Of a stretch of DNA of 64,000 nt, positions 19,953-28,103 are shown one piece after another (position 1 is the first letter of the stretch; each line of letters begins with the position of its first letter). The notes under the pieces were generated by a model. That model was not told where the DNA came from. It did no database searches and saw nothing but the letters and a program-made list of their open reading frames with translations. The stretch comes from CAWINY01 sp963837635. Its GTDB lineage: Bacteria > Acidobacteriota > Terriglobia > Terriglobales > Acidobacteriaceae. The position numbers and the translations under genes are program-made. Location: positions 248,001 through 312,000 of the forward strand of contig CAWINY010000004.1 in the NCBI GenBank assembly GCA_963837635.1. The letters run 5' to 3'.

Positions 19953-20499
19953 ATTATTCCCTCCATGTCTCAAACGATTCGTATCTTTAAGGTCCCGTAC
20001 CGCATGGAACGCAGCGTCAGACCCGTAAGTGGTTCCCAGCAAGCACGTTGTGCTTGTTAGGGGACCGAAAACAGGTGTCGGCACCGTGTTCACGGTTGGG
20101 GCGGAACCCCGAAGACGCGCTTCCACGTCAAAGGCTGGAAAGCTGAGAGTGCCGCGAACCTATGTTCCCGGCTGCACCGAAGTCTCCCCCGGCGTTTGGC
20201 CGCGCCTCCAAAAGTCAGCGCACCCCAACCCCCTCAACAAATGAAAAAGATGGATTGCGCTAGATGGCCGAAAAATACCATGAGCGCAATCGCCGGGTCA
20301 ATGACGTATGACTCACATTTGGCAAAAATTGTTTGCAAAAAGCGGCCACAGTGGGTAGAGGCTGGCTAAATGAATCATCCGCAGATCGGACTAAGGTATA
20401 GACCCTATCCAGGAAGCCAAAACCGAAGGCCATCGGTACCAAGGTAAATTACCAAGGTCCCCCCATGCGCGCCAAGCTTGCGCATCGGGGATAGAAGTA
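19953..20499. other. Intergenic region upstream of hppA
   Basis: About 550 bases without a convincing gene. Near 20039-20055 a CAAGCAC/GTGCTTG stem lies in the probable hppA leader. 20461-20490 is a hairpin downstream of the tRNA. The stretch 20308-20345 (ATGACTCACA ... TTGTTTGCAAAAAG) resembles 23272-23305 upstream of the VWFA gene pair, possibly a shared regulatory motif. Confidence 0.4.
20461..20490 (-). terminator. Hairpin downstream of tRNA-Arg
   Basis: Stem CCCCATGCGC / GCGCATCGGGG (one bulge) with a 9-base loop, about 10 bases past the tRNA 3' end on its strand. No T-run follows, so termination is only likely. Confidence 0.5.
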
Positions 20500-20576
20500 T
20501 GGCGACCCCGGAGGGAGTCGAACCCCCAACCCTCAGATCCGAAGTCTGATGCTCTATCCAGTTGAGCTACGGGGCC
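20500..20576 (-). tRNA. tRNA-Arg (anticodon UCG)
   Basis: 77 bases including an encoded CCA. The acceptor stem GGCCCCG pairs with CGGGGTC; the anticodon stem TCAGA/TCTGA encloses the loop CTTCGGA with anticodon TCG (bases 20540-20542), reading CGA arginine codons. The T-arm GGGGGTTCGACTCCC is canonical. A hairpin lies just downstream. Confidence 0.95.
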
Positions 20577-20795
20577 ACAAATCAAATCAACAGGTTACGC
20601 CACATCAGCTACTTTGCCGATTGTGACCGAATTGTGACCATCATCATTCACAGACATTGTAGCAGTGTCGGCACCGGCAGCGTGGGCTACCATCTTCCGC
20701 CGCTCCGCGGCTCATCTGCCCTGAAAATAAGCACGCACGCCAATGGGATGTCTCATCCCATGTGCGACTGCGGTAACAATCATTGATGGAGAAGG

Positions 20796-20820
20796 AAAAA
20801 GCCCGGCACGCGGCCGGGCT
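20796..20820 (-). terminator. Rho-independent terminator of the VWFA gene pair
   Basis: Stem AGCCCGG / CCGGGCT, followed on the minus strand by TTTTT, 28 bases past the stop at 20848. Ends the two-gene transcript. Confidence 0.88.
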
Positions 20821-20847
20821 GAGCGCAAAATACTGCCTGGCAATGGA

Positions 20848-22065
20848 TTACTTTGAAGCCCGCTCCTGCCCTGCGTAGTAGCCGCTGCGCGTCCGTACCT
20901 GCAATTTGCCGTAACCGTGGGCGCGGGCTTCGACCTTCACCGTCCGGAAACCGCCCTGCGACCGCGGGCGTGACGGTTTATAGCCGATGGTGTACTGATT
21001 CCGGATGTCGTGGGCGACCATGCGGGTGATCGCATCCACTTCGCTCACGTTCTTGGGAAAGAATGCCACCCCGCCGGTACCCTCGGCGACCTCTTGCAGC
21101 GCCCGCTTGGCGCGCTTCACGTGACCATCGTCTCCCAGCAGCCCGATGGTGTACACCGTGGGACCGTTTTCCGCCTGGAGGCGGCGGACTGCCTGTTCCA
21201 GCGACTCGCGGCTGGCATTGTCCTCGCCATCGGTGACTACCAGCAGCACCTTCTTGTCCAGTTTGCCGTTCTTCTTCAGGTGGTCGGCGGAGGCAACCAG
21301 GGCATCGTAGAGCGCCGTGCCGCCGCGCGCATCGATCTGGTACAGGCCTTCCTGCAGCTTTGGGATCTCCGAGGTAAAGTCCTGGTCGAGGTAGTACTCG
21401 TCATTGAAATTGACGATGAACACCTCGTCCTGCGGATTGCTTGCTTTCACCAGGTTGATCGCCGCCTGATTCACCGCCGGACGCTTGTCGCGCATTGACC
21501 CCGAGTTGTCGATGACGACCCCGATCGACACCGGGATATCTTCATGCCGGAAGGACGTGATAGCCTGCTGCGCCCCGTCTTCGTAAACCGTGAAGGCGCT
21601 GCGGTCGAGATTGGTCACCAGCCGCTGCCGGTCATCCACCACCGTCGCATGCAGGACGACCTCTTCCACCTGCTTCTTGAACACGTAGACGCCGTTGTTC
21701 TCGGCGTCCGGGCTCTTGCCCGCAGGCACCTGGACGGTGTCGCCCGGCTGGTTGGGCGGGGCAGTCCGAACTGGGGGGACTTCCTCGCGATCGGCATCGG
21801 TGGGCTGCTGGGTGTCGGGCAGCGGCTCGATCATGCCGCCATTATTTTGCCCCTGCTGTCCGGGCGCAGGCTGGTTCGCCACTGGCGGGACAGAACCCTT
21901 ATCCGCATTGGCTGGCTGCTGGGTGTCGGGCAGCGGCTCGATCATGCCGCCGTTGTTCTGCCCCTGCTGAGGCTGCTGAACGGGTGCGTTCTGCGCCCAT
22001 AGGGAGACAGTTAGTCCCAGGAACACAGTCCAAGGGATCAGAATTCGTTTATTCAGATGGAGCAT
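20848..22065 (-). CDS. Exported VWFA-domain protein, distal gene of pair
   Basis: 405 residues. A signal peptide (LIPWTVFLGLTVSLWAQ) is followed by a Gln/Pro/Asn-rich linker made of two near-identical copies of QGQNNGGMIEPLPDTQQP, then a pre-domain (VVLHATVVDDRQRLVTNLDRSAFTVYEDG) and a von Willebrand A domain with an intact metal site DNSGSMRDK, TALYDAL and VVTDGEDN. Such VWFA proteins are abundant in Acidobacteria and probably bind partners outside the cytoplasmic membrane; the function is unknown. The start at 22065 overlaps the upstream gene by 17 bases. Sequence similarity to that gene suggests a tandem duplication. Confidence 0.85.
   Translation of the reverse strand: MLHLNKRILIPWTVFLGLTVSLWAQNAPVQQPQQGQNNGGMIEPLPDTQQPANADKGSVPPVANQPAPGQQGQNNGGMIEPLPDTQQPTDADREEVPPVRTAPPNQPGDTVQVPAGKSPDAENNGVYVFKKQVEEVVLHATVVDDRQRLVTNLDRSAFTVYEDGAQQAITSFRHEDIPVSIGVVIDNSGSMRDKRPAVNQAAINLVKASNPQDEVFIVNFNDEYYLDQDFTSEIPKLQEGLYQIDARGGTALYDALVASADHLKKNGKLDKKVLLVVTDGEDNASRESLEQAVRRLQAENGPTVYTIGLLGDDGHVKRAKRALQEVAEGTGGVAFFPKNVSEVDAITRMVAHDIRNQYTIGYKPSRPRSQGGFRTVKVEARAHGYGKLQVRTRSGYYAGQERASK
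21770..21985 (-). repeat. Tandem coding repeat in the VWFA linker
   Basis: Two direct copies of a coding unit, at about 21795-21855 and 21912-21970, each encoding QGQNNGGMIEPLPDTQQP. The near-identity at DNA level points to a recent internal duplication of the linker. Confidence 0.75.
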
Positions 22066-23191
22066 AGTATCCCGTTTTCGCATACACATGCAGTGAAGGC
22101 AAACCTTTGGGCGGTCGCAATTTGACTTTGATCTTCCGCCACTTGCCGTCGTGCGCAGCATTCTTTGGACGGTACCCCAGCACGTATTGGTTGCGTAGCT
22201 GAATTCCGATCTTGGTGGCCACGTCCGAAAGCTCTTTCGGATTGTCGATGGTGAAGGTGCGCCCGCCGGTCACCTCCGTGATCTCAGACAGCAGTGATGG
22301 CCCAAGCCGCTCCTCTTCCGTCGGGGGAGATTGAGCGAAGATGCCGATAGCAAAAATCTGCACATCCGCTTCCTTGACCAGGCTCTTGATCTCGCCCTCG
22401 GTATACCGGCTATGGTTATCGCCGCCATCCGAGATTATCAGCAATGCCTTGCGCTGGTGCCGTGCCTGGCGCATCTTGTGGATGCCCAGGTACACCGCAT
22501 CGAGCAGCGCGGTTTGTCCCTTGGCCACCGCGTAGATCAGCTTATTCTGGACGTCCTCCGTAGACTCGGTGAAGTCCGCCAGCAACTCCGGCTTATCGTT
22601 GAAGCCAATCACGAAGAACTCGTCCTGCGGATTGGCGGTCTTGAAGAATTCCGCTACCGCCTCCCGGGACTTGTCGATCTTGTCCTTCATGCTGCCGCTC
22701 ATGTCGAAGATCACGCCCAGCGAGATGGGGGAGTCTTCGTTGGAGAAGTTCCGGATCTCCTGCTGCTTCGAGCTCTCGAACACCTCGAAATTTCCCTTGT
22801 CCAGGCCGGTCACCAGACGGTTCATCGGGTCGGTGACCGTCACCGGCACCAGCACCAGGTCTACGTCGCGCACGATCGGCCTGGTATGCGTCTTCAGCGC
22901 TGGATCGATGGCCAGCTCGGGATTCGCCATCGCATCCGGGGGCGGCTCCACATGGACATCGTTGATCGAATTCTGGGCGCGCCCCAAGGGCGCCATTAGG
23001 ACGATAAACACCAGCACGGCAAGAATGTTTTGCGAAAACCGGCGCTGAATTCCCGGCTGATGAGCCGGGCTCGGCAACCGGCGCGAGGGATCTCTAGGGC
23101 TCGGGACGCCCTGCCCGCCGGGGCGGCCGCTGGTTGGGGTCCGGCGCATTGGGCCTCCGGTTAAGCTGCGCCCAAGCTGATTGCGGGCCAT
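22049..23191 (-). CDS. Exported VWFA-domain protein, proximal gene of pair
   Basis: 380 residues from the ATG at 23191 (a GTG at 23209 would add six). An unusual Arg/Pro/Ser-rich N-terminus of about 50 residues precedes a hydrophobic segment NILAVLVFIVLMAPLGRAQ, so the true start may be further in. A VWFA domain with an intact metal site (DMSGSMKDK, TALLDAV, ISDGGDN) is preceded by the same VLVPVTVTDPMNRLVTGLDKGNFEVFES module as the downstream gene, and both end in a YVLGYRP...KTGYYA module. A CCCGGCT/AGCCGGG palindrome lies within the N-terminal extension. First gene of the pair. Confidence 0.85.
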   Translation of the reverse strand: MARNQLGRSLTGGPMRRTPTSGRPGGQGVPSPRDPSRRLPSPAHQPGIQRRFSQNILAVLVFIVLMAPLGRAQNSINDVHVEPPPDAMANPELAIDPALKTHTRPIVRDVDLVLVPVTVTDPMNRLVTGLDKGNFEVFESSKQQEIRNFSNEDSPISLGVIFDMSGSMKDKIDKSREAVAEFFKTANPQDEFFVIGFNDKPELLADFTESTEDVQNKLIYAVAKGQTALLDAVYLGIHKMRQARHQRKALLIISDGGDNHSRYTEGEIKSLVKEADVQIFAIGIFAQSPPTEEERLGPSLLSEITEVTGGRTFTIDNPKELSDVATKIGIQLRNQYVLGYRPKNAAHDGKWRKIKVKLRPPKGLPSLHVYAKTGYYAPSE

Positions 23192-23312
23192 GCGTGCTTT
23201 CCCTTTCACCCTATAGGGTGCTCACCAGAATGCGTATCCTTCGCCGCCATAGGGGGGCGGTGCCAGGTGAGATGACTCACACCGGCAATTGGTTTACAAA
23301 AAGATTACATCC

Positions 23313-23332
23313 TGTCACACGCTCTTGTGACA
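23313..23332. promoter_or_regulatory. Inverted repeat between VWFA and queF genes
   Basis: TGTCACA (23313-23319), 6 bases, TGTGACA (23326-23332), in the divergent region between the VWFA pair and queF. Dimensions fit a dimeric regulator site, with arms in reverse order to the classic CRP half-sites. The regulator is unknown. Confidence 0.4.
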
Positions 23333-23421
23333 TGCTCGGAAAGGCGGGAGTTGCCGGCGCGACGCCCGCCTTTCCTGGCCGCCTACGATAGAAACTTCCA
23401 CCCTGTTTACAATAGAGAACC

Positions 23422-23832
23422 ATGAGCGAACCGCAGCGCCGCTACACCGACGAGCATGCCGCCGCAGGCCTGGAGAAGCCCCTGCCGGAAATTGAAACCT
23501 GGCCCAATCAGTTTCCTGCCTACGAAATCGTGATTGAGGTTGCGGAATTTACCTCCGTTTGCCCCAAAACCGGCCTGCCCGATTTTGGCCTGCTCACCAT
23601 CAAGTACATGCCCGACCAGCGCTGCCTGGAACTGAAGTCGCTGAAGGAGTATCTGTTCGCCTACCGCAACCTGGGCATTTTCCAGGAGAACATCGTCAAC
23701 CGCGTTCTGGAAGATGTGGTTCGCTCCGCCAATCCCGTCTGGGCGGTCGTCCACGGTGACTTCCGGCCTCGTGGCGGTATCGGTACCGTAATCGAAGCCC
23801 GCTGGCCAAGACCCGAACCGATTTCGCATTAA
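23422..23832 (+). CDS. queF: NADPH-dependent 7-cyano-7-deazaguanine reductase (preQ0 reductase)
   Basis: 136 residues, the short unimodular QueF type of the tunnelling-fold family. It reduces preQ0 to preQ1 for queuosine in tRNA. The catalytic block FTSVCPKTGLPDFG gives Cys47 (thioimide nucleophile) and Asp54. The NADPH/substrate region LELKSLKEYLFAYRNLGIFQENI carries the conserved ELKSLK...R...E pattern. No other queuosine gene is in the window and no preQ1 riboswitch is visible upstream. Confidence 0.95.
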   Translation: MSEPQRRYTDEHAAAGLEKPLPEIETWPNQFPAYEIVIEVAEFTSVCPKTGLPDFGLLTIKYMPDQRCLELKSLKEYLFAYRNLGIFQENIVNRVLEDVVRSANPVWAVVHGDFRPRGGIGTVIEARWPRPEPISH

Positions 23833-23842
23833 AAACCTGTTC

Positions 23843-23866
23843 GCCGCCGAGTGCGCACTCGGCGGC
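23843..23866. repeat. Perfect 24-bp palindrome after queF
   Basis: GCCGCCGAGTGC directly followed by its complement GCACTCGGCGGC, ten bases past the queF stop. It has no loop and no T-run; it may act as a transcript end or protein-binding dyad. Confidence 0.7.
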
Positions 23867-23886
23867 AGCAAGTACCGCCAAAAACA

Positions 23887-23911
23887 CAAACCCCCGGCAT
23901 GGAGCCGGGGG
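23887..23911 (-). terminator. Terminator of the DUF465 gene
   Basis: Stem GCCCCCGG-type: CCCCCGGC (23891-23898) with GCCGGGGG (23904-23911), followed on the minus strand by TTTGTGTTTTT. It lies 64 bases past the DUF465 stop. Confidence 0.75.
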
Positions 23912-23974
23912 CCGAGTTCAATGAGGTTCCCGGCTAGCCTGGTATGGGCTGCTGGGGTGCAACTTGGGTCGGCT

Positions 23975-24202
23975 TTACGCCACGCTGTGCTGCGCGCGAT
24001 ACTGCCGTTCCAAATGTTCCATTTGATCTTTCAGCCGCAGTTTCAACTTTTTCAGACGTACCTCTTCCAACTTCTCGTCGTCTGACAAGAATTTCTTCTC
24101 AATCAGATTTTCGAGGCGCTGGGAGTACTGCGTATGTTCCTGGACTAGACGTCGAAATTCGTCATTGCTGGCGAGGAGTTGATCCCGAAACTGAGTTGCC
24201 AT
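23975..24202 (-). CDS. Small coiled-coil protein, DUF465 (YdcH-like)
   Basis: 75 residues, almost all charged helix. The pattern FRRLVQEHTQYSQRLENLIEKKFLSDDEKLEEVRLKKLKLRLKDQM matches DUF465, a family of 60-80-residue helical hairpin proteins. The role is unknown. It is a single gene with its own terminator. An AGGTCGTA-like weak ribosome site precedes the ATG. Confidence 0.8.
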   Translation of the reverse strand: MATQFRDQLLASNDEFRRLVQEHTQYSQRLENLIEKKFLSDDEKLEEVRLKKLKLRLKDQMEHLERQYRAQHSVA

Positions 24203-24272
24203 CCAGTACGACCTCCGAGGTGCGGCTTTTGTGTTAACAGACTATGAAAACTAGCACACCCCCCGGCCCTTA

Positions 24273-24773
24273 TCAACTGACATTTCCCGGTTTTAGTCGG
24301 GTTTCCGTTCGAGGCGAAGAAAAGGAAAAGGTGTAAAGAACGGCGTCCTCGACGGGGGCACGGTAGTACTCCCGCCGCCGCCCGGTTAGTACGAATCCCA
24401 GCTTTTCATACAGCGCGCGTGCCCCGAGGTTCGATTCGCGTACCTCGAGGAAAACCGCCTCCGCGGTTTCGCCACGTGCCCGGTCGATCAACTCGGAAAC
24501 CAGTCCCCGGGCGAGCCCGCGCCGGCGGACCTCCGCCGCGACGGCAATGTTCTCAATCTCCCACACCGTTCCCAGGCACTGCGCCACCAGAAAGCCCATC
24601 ACCCGCCCGGCTTCTTCCGCTACCAGAGCCATCCGCGGCGGAGCAGCAACGCTGAAGACGCGCTCGTAATTGCCCGCCTGCCAATGCGCGGCTCCCGGTG
24701 AGTGCATCTCGATCGCGATTATCGCCGGGATGTCATCCGGCATTGCCAAGCGGATTGTCATGGTGCAAGCCAT
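24273..24773 (-). CDS. rimI: Ribosomal-protein alanine N-acetyltransferase (intact copy)
   Basis: 166 residues. GNAT fold with the acetyl-CoA loop VRRRGLARGLVSELI after the strand WEIENIAVA, then FLEVRESNLGARALYEKLGF, the signature of RimI, which acetylates the N-terminus of ribosomal protein S18. It commonly sits beside tsaB, as here. It is the second copy in transcription order: 24411-24894 is repeated as 24895-25378, so a truncated copy lies between it and tsaB. Start chosen at 24773; an in-frame ATG four codons later is possible. Confidence 0.9.
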   Translation of the reverse strand: MACTMTIRLAMPDDIPAIIAIEMHSPGAAHWQAGNYERVFSVAAPPRMALVAEEAGRVMGFLVAQCLGTVWEIENIAVAAEVRRRGLARGLVSELIDRARGETAEAVFLEVRESNLGARALYEKLGFVLTGRRREYYRAPVEDAVLYTFSFSSPRTETRLKPGNVS

Positions 24774-25378
24774 TTTTCAATTTCTGATTGATGATTTCTG
24801 ATTGGGACTGGCAAATGTTTACCGCGGATCTCCGCGGATCGTGCACGGATCAACGCGGATTATTTTTTCTTAAATCGGCATTTATTGATCCTCGCAGCGC
24901 GCGTGCCCCGAGGTTCGATTCGCGTACCTCGAGGAAAACCGCCTCCGCGGTTTCGCCACGTGCCCGGTCGATCAACTCGGAAACCAGTCCCCGGGCGAGC
25001 CCGCGCCGGCGGACCTCCGCCGCGACGGCAATGTTCTCAATCTCCCACACCGTTCCCAGGCACTGCGCCACCAGAAAGCCCATCACCCGCCCGGCTTCTT
25101 CCGCTACCAGAGCCATCCGCGGCGGAGCAGCAACGCTGAAGACGCGCTCGTAATTGCCCGCCTGCCAATGCGCGGCTCCCGGTGAGTGCATCTCGATCGC
25201 GATTATCGCCGGGATGTCATCCGGCATTGCCAAGCGGATTGTCATGGTGCAAGCCATTTTTCAATTTCTGATTGATGATTTCTGATTGGGACTGGCAAAT
25301 GTTTACCGCGGATCAACGCGGATCGTGCACGGATCAACGCGGATTATTTTTTCTTAAATCGGCATTTATTGATCCTCG
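24411..25378. repeat. 484-bp tandem direct duplication covering rimI
   Basis: 24411-24894 and 24895-25378 are the same 484-base sequence; I found only a two-base difference (GGATCTCCGCGG in copy 1, GGATCAACGCGG in copy 2). Each unit holds the first 120-odd codons of rimI, its leader and part of a family B repeat. The near-identity means a very recent duplication or an assembly artefact. Confidence 0.9.
24850..25257 (-). pseudogene. Truncated duplicate of rimI
   Basis: Same 121 N-terminal residues as the intact rimI, but the duplication breakpoint cuts the frame after ESNLGARAL. The C-terminal part of the GNAT fold (the tyrosine helix YEKLGF and the last strands) is replaced by about 14 unrelated residues ending RGSINADLRKNNPR. 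Without them the protein should not fold into an active acetyltransferase. It lies directly downstream of tsaB. Confidence 0.85.
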
Positions 25379-25413
25379 CAGATTCGTTCCTGATCCGTAG
25401 AATCCGCGGTAAG
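25303..25413. repeat. Family B degenerate inverted repeat downstream of tsaB
   Basis: TTTACCGCGGATCAACGCGGATC on the left and GTAGAATCCGCGGTAAGC on the right, with a T-rich centre. Copy 1 of the rimI duplication keeps only its left half (24819-24894), showing that the duplication breakpoint lies inside this repeat. Confidence 0.7.
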
Positions 25414-25471
25414 CTTTCCTGAATTTGGACCAGACGAACTGAAAGCTGACAGCTGAAAGCCGAGAGCGTTT

Positions 25472-26206
25472 TCAGAAGCTGGACTTTGAAAAGATCTCCG
25501 CGTCCGACCGGCGGATATAGTTGGCATCCAGCACCTCGGCCGCCGTGGTTTCGCCGGAGCGAATCTTAAGCCAGCCAAGGCGCGCAAGCTCTCCGCTGTT
25601 CGGCGGTTCGATTTGCTTCACCTTGAGGTGCATGCTCGCCAACTCCAACACCGCCGCATCGGGCGTAATCAACTCGGCCGCGGGATTTTTCTCCAGCAGC
25701 TCGGTGAATTCCGCGTGGGACAGCAGGGACTCACGCCCGCTTTGTGGCTGCGCGTTCGCTACCTCGTACTCGCCGACATACAGCTCTTTCCGGCCCGCAT
25801 CCAGAGCGGCAATGACTCTCTGTGGCGCCGACGTTTGTTGGCGCCCCACCTCTGCCCGGTTTTGGCTGTGGGAGGTATTGGTTGAAGTCGCTTGCGCCGC
25901 GATCACTTCCAGCACTGAGACCGCAGCGATCGGGCGAGCAAAGATCTCCGCCAGGCCTTTCACGGTCGAGATGCCCACTCGCAGGCCGGTGAATGAACCC
26001 GGTCCAGTGGCCACCACGAAAGCTTCGACGTACTGCTTGCCGAGCCCATGCCGCGCCAGCATCGCCGAGAGCTGTGGGATCAGCTCCGCAGAATATGTGC
26101 CTCCGGCCAGGGGAACGACCTCAAGCACGTCAAACGAAGACTCGTCCGCCCGCGTCAGCGCGAGGCTGCCGTTACGGCCCGAAGTGTCGATGGCAAGAAG
26201 AAGCAT
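25472..26206 (-). CDS. tsaB: tRNA threonylcarbamoyladenosine synthesis protein TsaB
   Basis: 244 residues. ASKHA-fold partner of TsaD needed for the t6A modification of tRNAs reading ANN codons. N-terminal MLLLAIDTSGRNGSLAL, then the family hallmark VVATGPGSFTGLRVGISTVKGLAE and VIAALDAGRKELYVGEY. About 20 extra residues (TSTNTSHSQNRAEVGRQQTS) sit between the LEVIAAQA helix and VIAALDAG; they come from a decayed family A palindrome read in frame. The ATG at 26206 starts exactly at the conserved strand. Confidence 0.93.
   Translation of the reverse strand: MLLLAIDTSGRNGSLALTRADESSFDVLEVVPLAGGTYSAELIPQLSAMLARHGLGKQYVEAFVVATGPGSFTGLRVGISTVKGLAEIFARPIAAVSVLEVIAAQATSTNTSHSQNRAEVGRQQTSAPQRVIAALDAGRKELYVGEYEVANAQPQSGRESLLSHAEFTELLEKNPAAELITPDAAVLELASMHLKVKQIEPPNSGELARLGWLKIRSGETTAAEVLDANYIRRSDAEIFSKSSF
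25824..25872. repeat. Decayed palindrome family A copy inside tsaB
   Basis: Left arm CCCACCTCTGCC (25845-25856), 7-base loop, then GGC-TGTGGG (25864-25872), which equals the family A right arm with AGA deleted, a three-base loss that keeps the frame. A second stem GGCGCC...GGCGCC (25824-25845) abuts it. Confidence 0.6.
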
Positions 26207-26249
26207 TTTCAATTTCTGATGTGACGATTTCTGATTTCTGATTGAACGG

Positions 26250-26353
26250 ACTGGCACAGATTACACGGATCAGGAACGGATTTACGCGGATCGGGAGAAA
26301 TCAAAAATCGTATTGATTCGTGCGCAATCCGCGCAAATCCGCGATAAGCAGTT
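26250..26353. repeat. Family B degenerate inverted repeat between tsaB and mce
   Basis: CACGGATCAGGAACGGATTTACGCGGATC on the left faces CGCAATCCGCGCAAATCCGCGATAAGCAG on the right. It is flanked by TTTCTGATTTCTGATT / AATCAGAAATCAGAAATC words that form an outer inverted pair. Confidence 0.65.
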
Positions 26354-26390
26354 ACCGGCCCAAATCAGAAATCAGAAATCGTACTTTGAA

Positions 26391-26798
26391 CTAGGCGCTT
26401 TTAGGCTGACCTTCCACCAACTCAATCAGCACCCCGCCTGCGCTGGAAGGATGGACGAAGATGTAGGAGTGGCCGCCCGCGCCGCTCCTGATCTCGTCAG
26501 TGACGAACCTCGTGCCCGCCGCCTTCAGCTTTTCCACCGTGTGTGGCAGGTCAGTGACGTGCAACGCCACATGATGCAAACCCTCGCCGCGCTTGGCCAG
26601 GAACTTGGCAATGGGCGAGTCCTCGGAGGTCGGCTCCAGCAACTCGATGCGGCTCTCGCCCAAGGGCACCATGGCATACTTCACCCGCTCGGCCTCCACC
26701 GTTTCCTCGGGACGGACCTCCAGACCGAGCCTCTGGTAGAACTGCTTGCCGGCCTCCAGCGACTTCACCGCGATTCCCAGATGGTCGATGCTGAACAT
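26391..26798 (-). CDS. mce: Methylmalonyl-CoA epimerase
   Basis: 135 residues, a two-module VOC-fold enzyme. It interconverts (2R)- and (2S)-methylmalonyl-CoA in the propionate pathway. Family pattern DHLGIAVKSLEAGKQFYQRLGL at the N-terminus with the metal-binding His, then ESRIELLEP, GLHHVALHV (second metal His) and IFVHPSSAGGVLIELVE (final Glu). It overlaps the meaB stop by one base, giving an epimerase-GTPase pair. The mutase itself is not in the window. Confidence 0.93.
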   Translation of the reverse strand: MFSIDHLGIAVKSLEAGKQFYQRLGLEVRPEETVEAERVKYAMVPLGESRIELLEPTSEDSPIAKFLAKRGEGLHHVALHVTDLPHTVEKLKAAGTRFVTDEIRSGAGGHSYIFVHPSSAGGVLIELVEGQPKSA

Positions 26799-27769
26799 TA
26801 TGGCTTCTCCACGTTGCCAATGATCTGCTCCACAAGAGAATAGGGATCGCGCTGGTGTTCGGCAACCTCGACGGCGTATTCGCGAGCTGCACTGCCATTC
26901 ATGTACTCGCGGAGCGCGCGCTCGTAAAGCGTATCGCGCAACATCTCCAGCAGCCGCTGCCGCCAGTTCTCGATCCGCTTCTCGCGCCCGGCTCCGTTGC
27001 CCAGATAGGCTTCATAGTTGTCGATGGCCGCCGCCAGTTCTGCGATTCCTTTGCCCTCGGTAGCTATGGTCTTAACCACGGGTGGAACCCAGGTATCGGC
27101 GCGCGTGGAGATCGACTGCAGCGCGCGGATCTCGCGTTCCACCCGCTCTGCACCCTCGCGATCGCTCTTGTTGATCACGAAGATGTCGGCAATTTCCATG
27201 ATCCCGGCTTTGATGGTTTGCACGTCGTCGCCCATGCCCGGCACAAGAATGACAACGGTGACATCCGCCAGGCGCACGATGTCCACTTCGTCTTGGCCTA
27301 CGCCTACAGTCTCAATCAGGATGATGTCGCGCCCGCTGGCGTCGAGCACCGTGGTGACATCCGCCGTCGCCCGCGCCAGGCCACCGAGCGAGCCGCGCGT
27401 TGCCATGCTGCGGATGTAGACACCGGGGTCCATCTGGTTGGACTGCATGCGGATGCGATCGCCCAGGATGGCGCCACCCGTATAAGGACTGGTTGGGTCG
27501 ATCGCGATCACCCCCACGGTCTGGCCGCGCTTGCGATATTCGCGCGCCAGATGATCGACCAGCGTGCTCTTGCCCGCGCCCGGTGAGCCGGTCAAGCCGA
27601 TGATGCGCGCCTTGCCGGTATAGGGGAACAACTCCTTCAGCAGCGGTACGGCTTCAGCCGTGCGGTTTTCAACCGTGCTGATGGCCCGCGCCAGGGCACG
27701 CACATCGCCCGCGCGAAGGCGCTCGACCAGGGTGGCGATGCCGGTGAATGGGTGGAGTGTTGTTTTCAC
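26798..27769 (-). CDS. meaB: Methylmalonyl-CoA mutase chaperone GTPase MeaB
   Basis: 323 residues, G3E-family P-loop GTPase. Walker A GSPGAGKST at 61-69, the conserved AIDPTSPYTGGAILGDRIRM block, the switch ETVGVGQDEVDI and the base motif NKSD. It loads and protects the B12 cofactor of methylmalonyl-CoA mutase. Its stop overlaps the start of mce, so the two are co-translated. A repeat-rich region separates it from the acyl-CoA dehydrogenase gene on the same strand. Confidence 0.95.
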   Translation of the reverse strand: MKTTLHPFTGIATLVERLRAGDVRALARAISTVENRTAEAVPLLKELFPYTGKARIIGLTGSPGAGKSTLVDHLAREYRKRGQTVGVIAIDPTSPYTGGAILGDRIRMQSNQMDPGVYIRSMATRGSLGGLARATADVTTVLDASGRDIILIETVGVGQDEVDIVRLADVTVVILVPGMGDDVQTIKAGIMEIADIFVINKSDREGAERVEREIRALQSISTRADTWVPPVVKTIATEGKGIAELAAAIDNYEAYLGNGAGREKRIENWRQRLLEMLRDTLYERALREYMNGSAAREYAVEVAEHQRDPYSLVEQIIGNVEKP

Positions 27770-28103
27770 GTGTCCGAAAAGCTTATCGCAGATTTTGAAA
27801 AACCTACGCGGATTGCCGCGGATTATCCCGAGACGGATCCCCGGCGTGAATCATGGCGCTCAACGCGGTCCAGGGGTGCCGCTCCGGGACGCGGGTTCTG
27901 GGTGGTGCCTGTCAGCCCCGAAGGGGCGGCAGACAGTAGCCCAGGGCGCAAGCCCTGGGTGACAGCGGAGAATGCGACCGAGTCCCGTAGGGACGGCATT
28001 CTTGGGCCAAAGAAGCACGTGTACCGCATTAGCATCCCAATCGTCGAGAGAACGAAGCGAAGGATGTGCCACAGGAGTGTCGTTCCAGAATGTTTGAGCC
28101 GCT
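27770..28103. other. Intergenic region with a chain of palindromes
   Basis: No gene. 27795-27835 holds CGCGGATTGCCGCGGATTA words of family B. 27905-28010 is a chain of short stems: GCCCCGAAGGGGC, CCCAGGGCGCAAGCCCTGGG and GTCCCGTAGGGAC. The same kind of chain recurs at 35930-36180. Confidence 0.65.

Noticed and set aside
23200..23421. Possible preQ1 riboswitch ahead of queF
   Set aside because: No preQ1 pseudoknot pattern or A-rich tail is visible; only a protein-type dyad is present.
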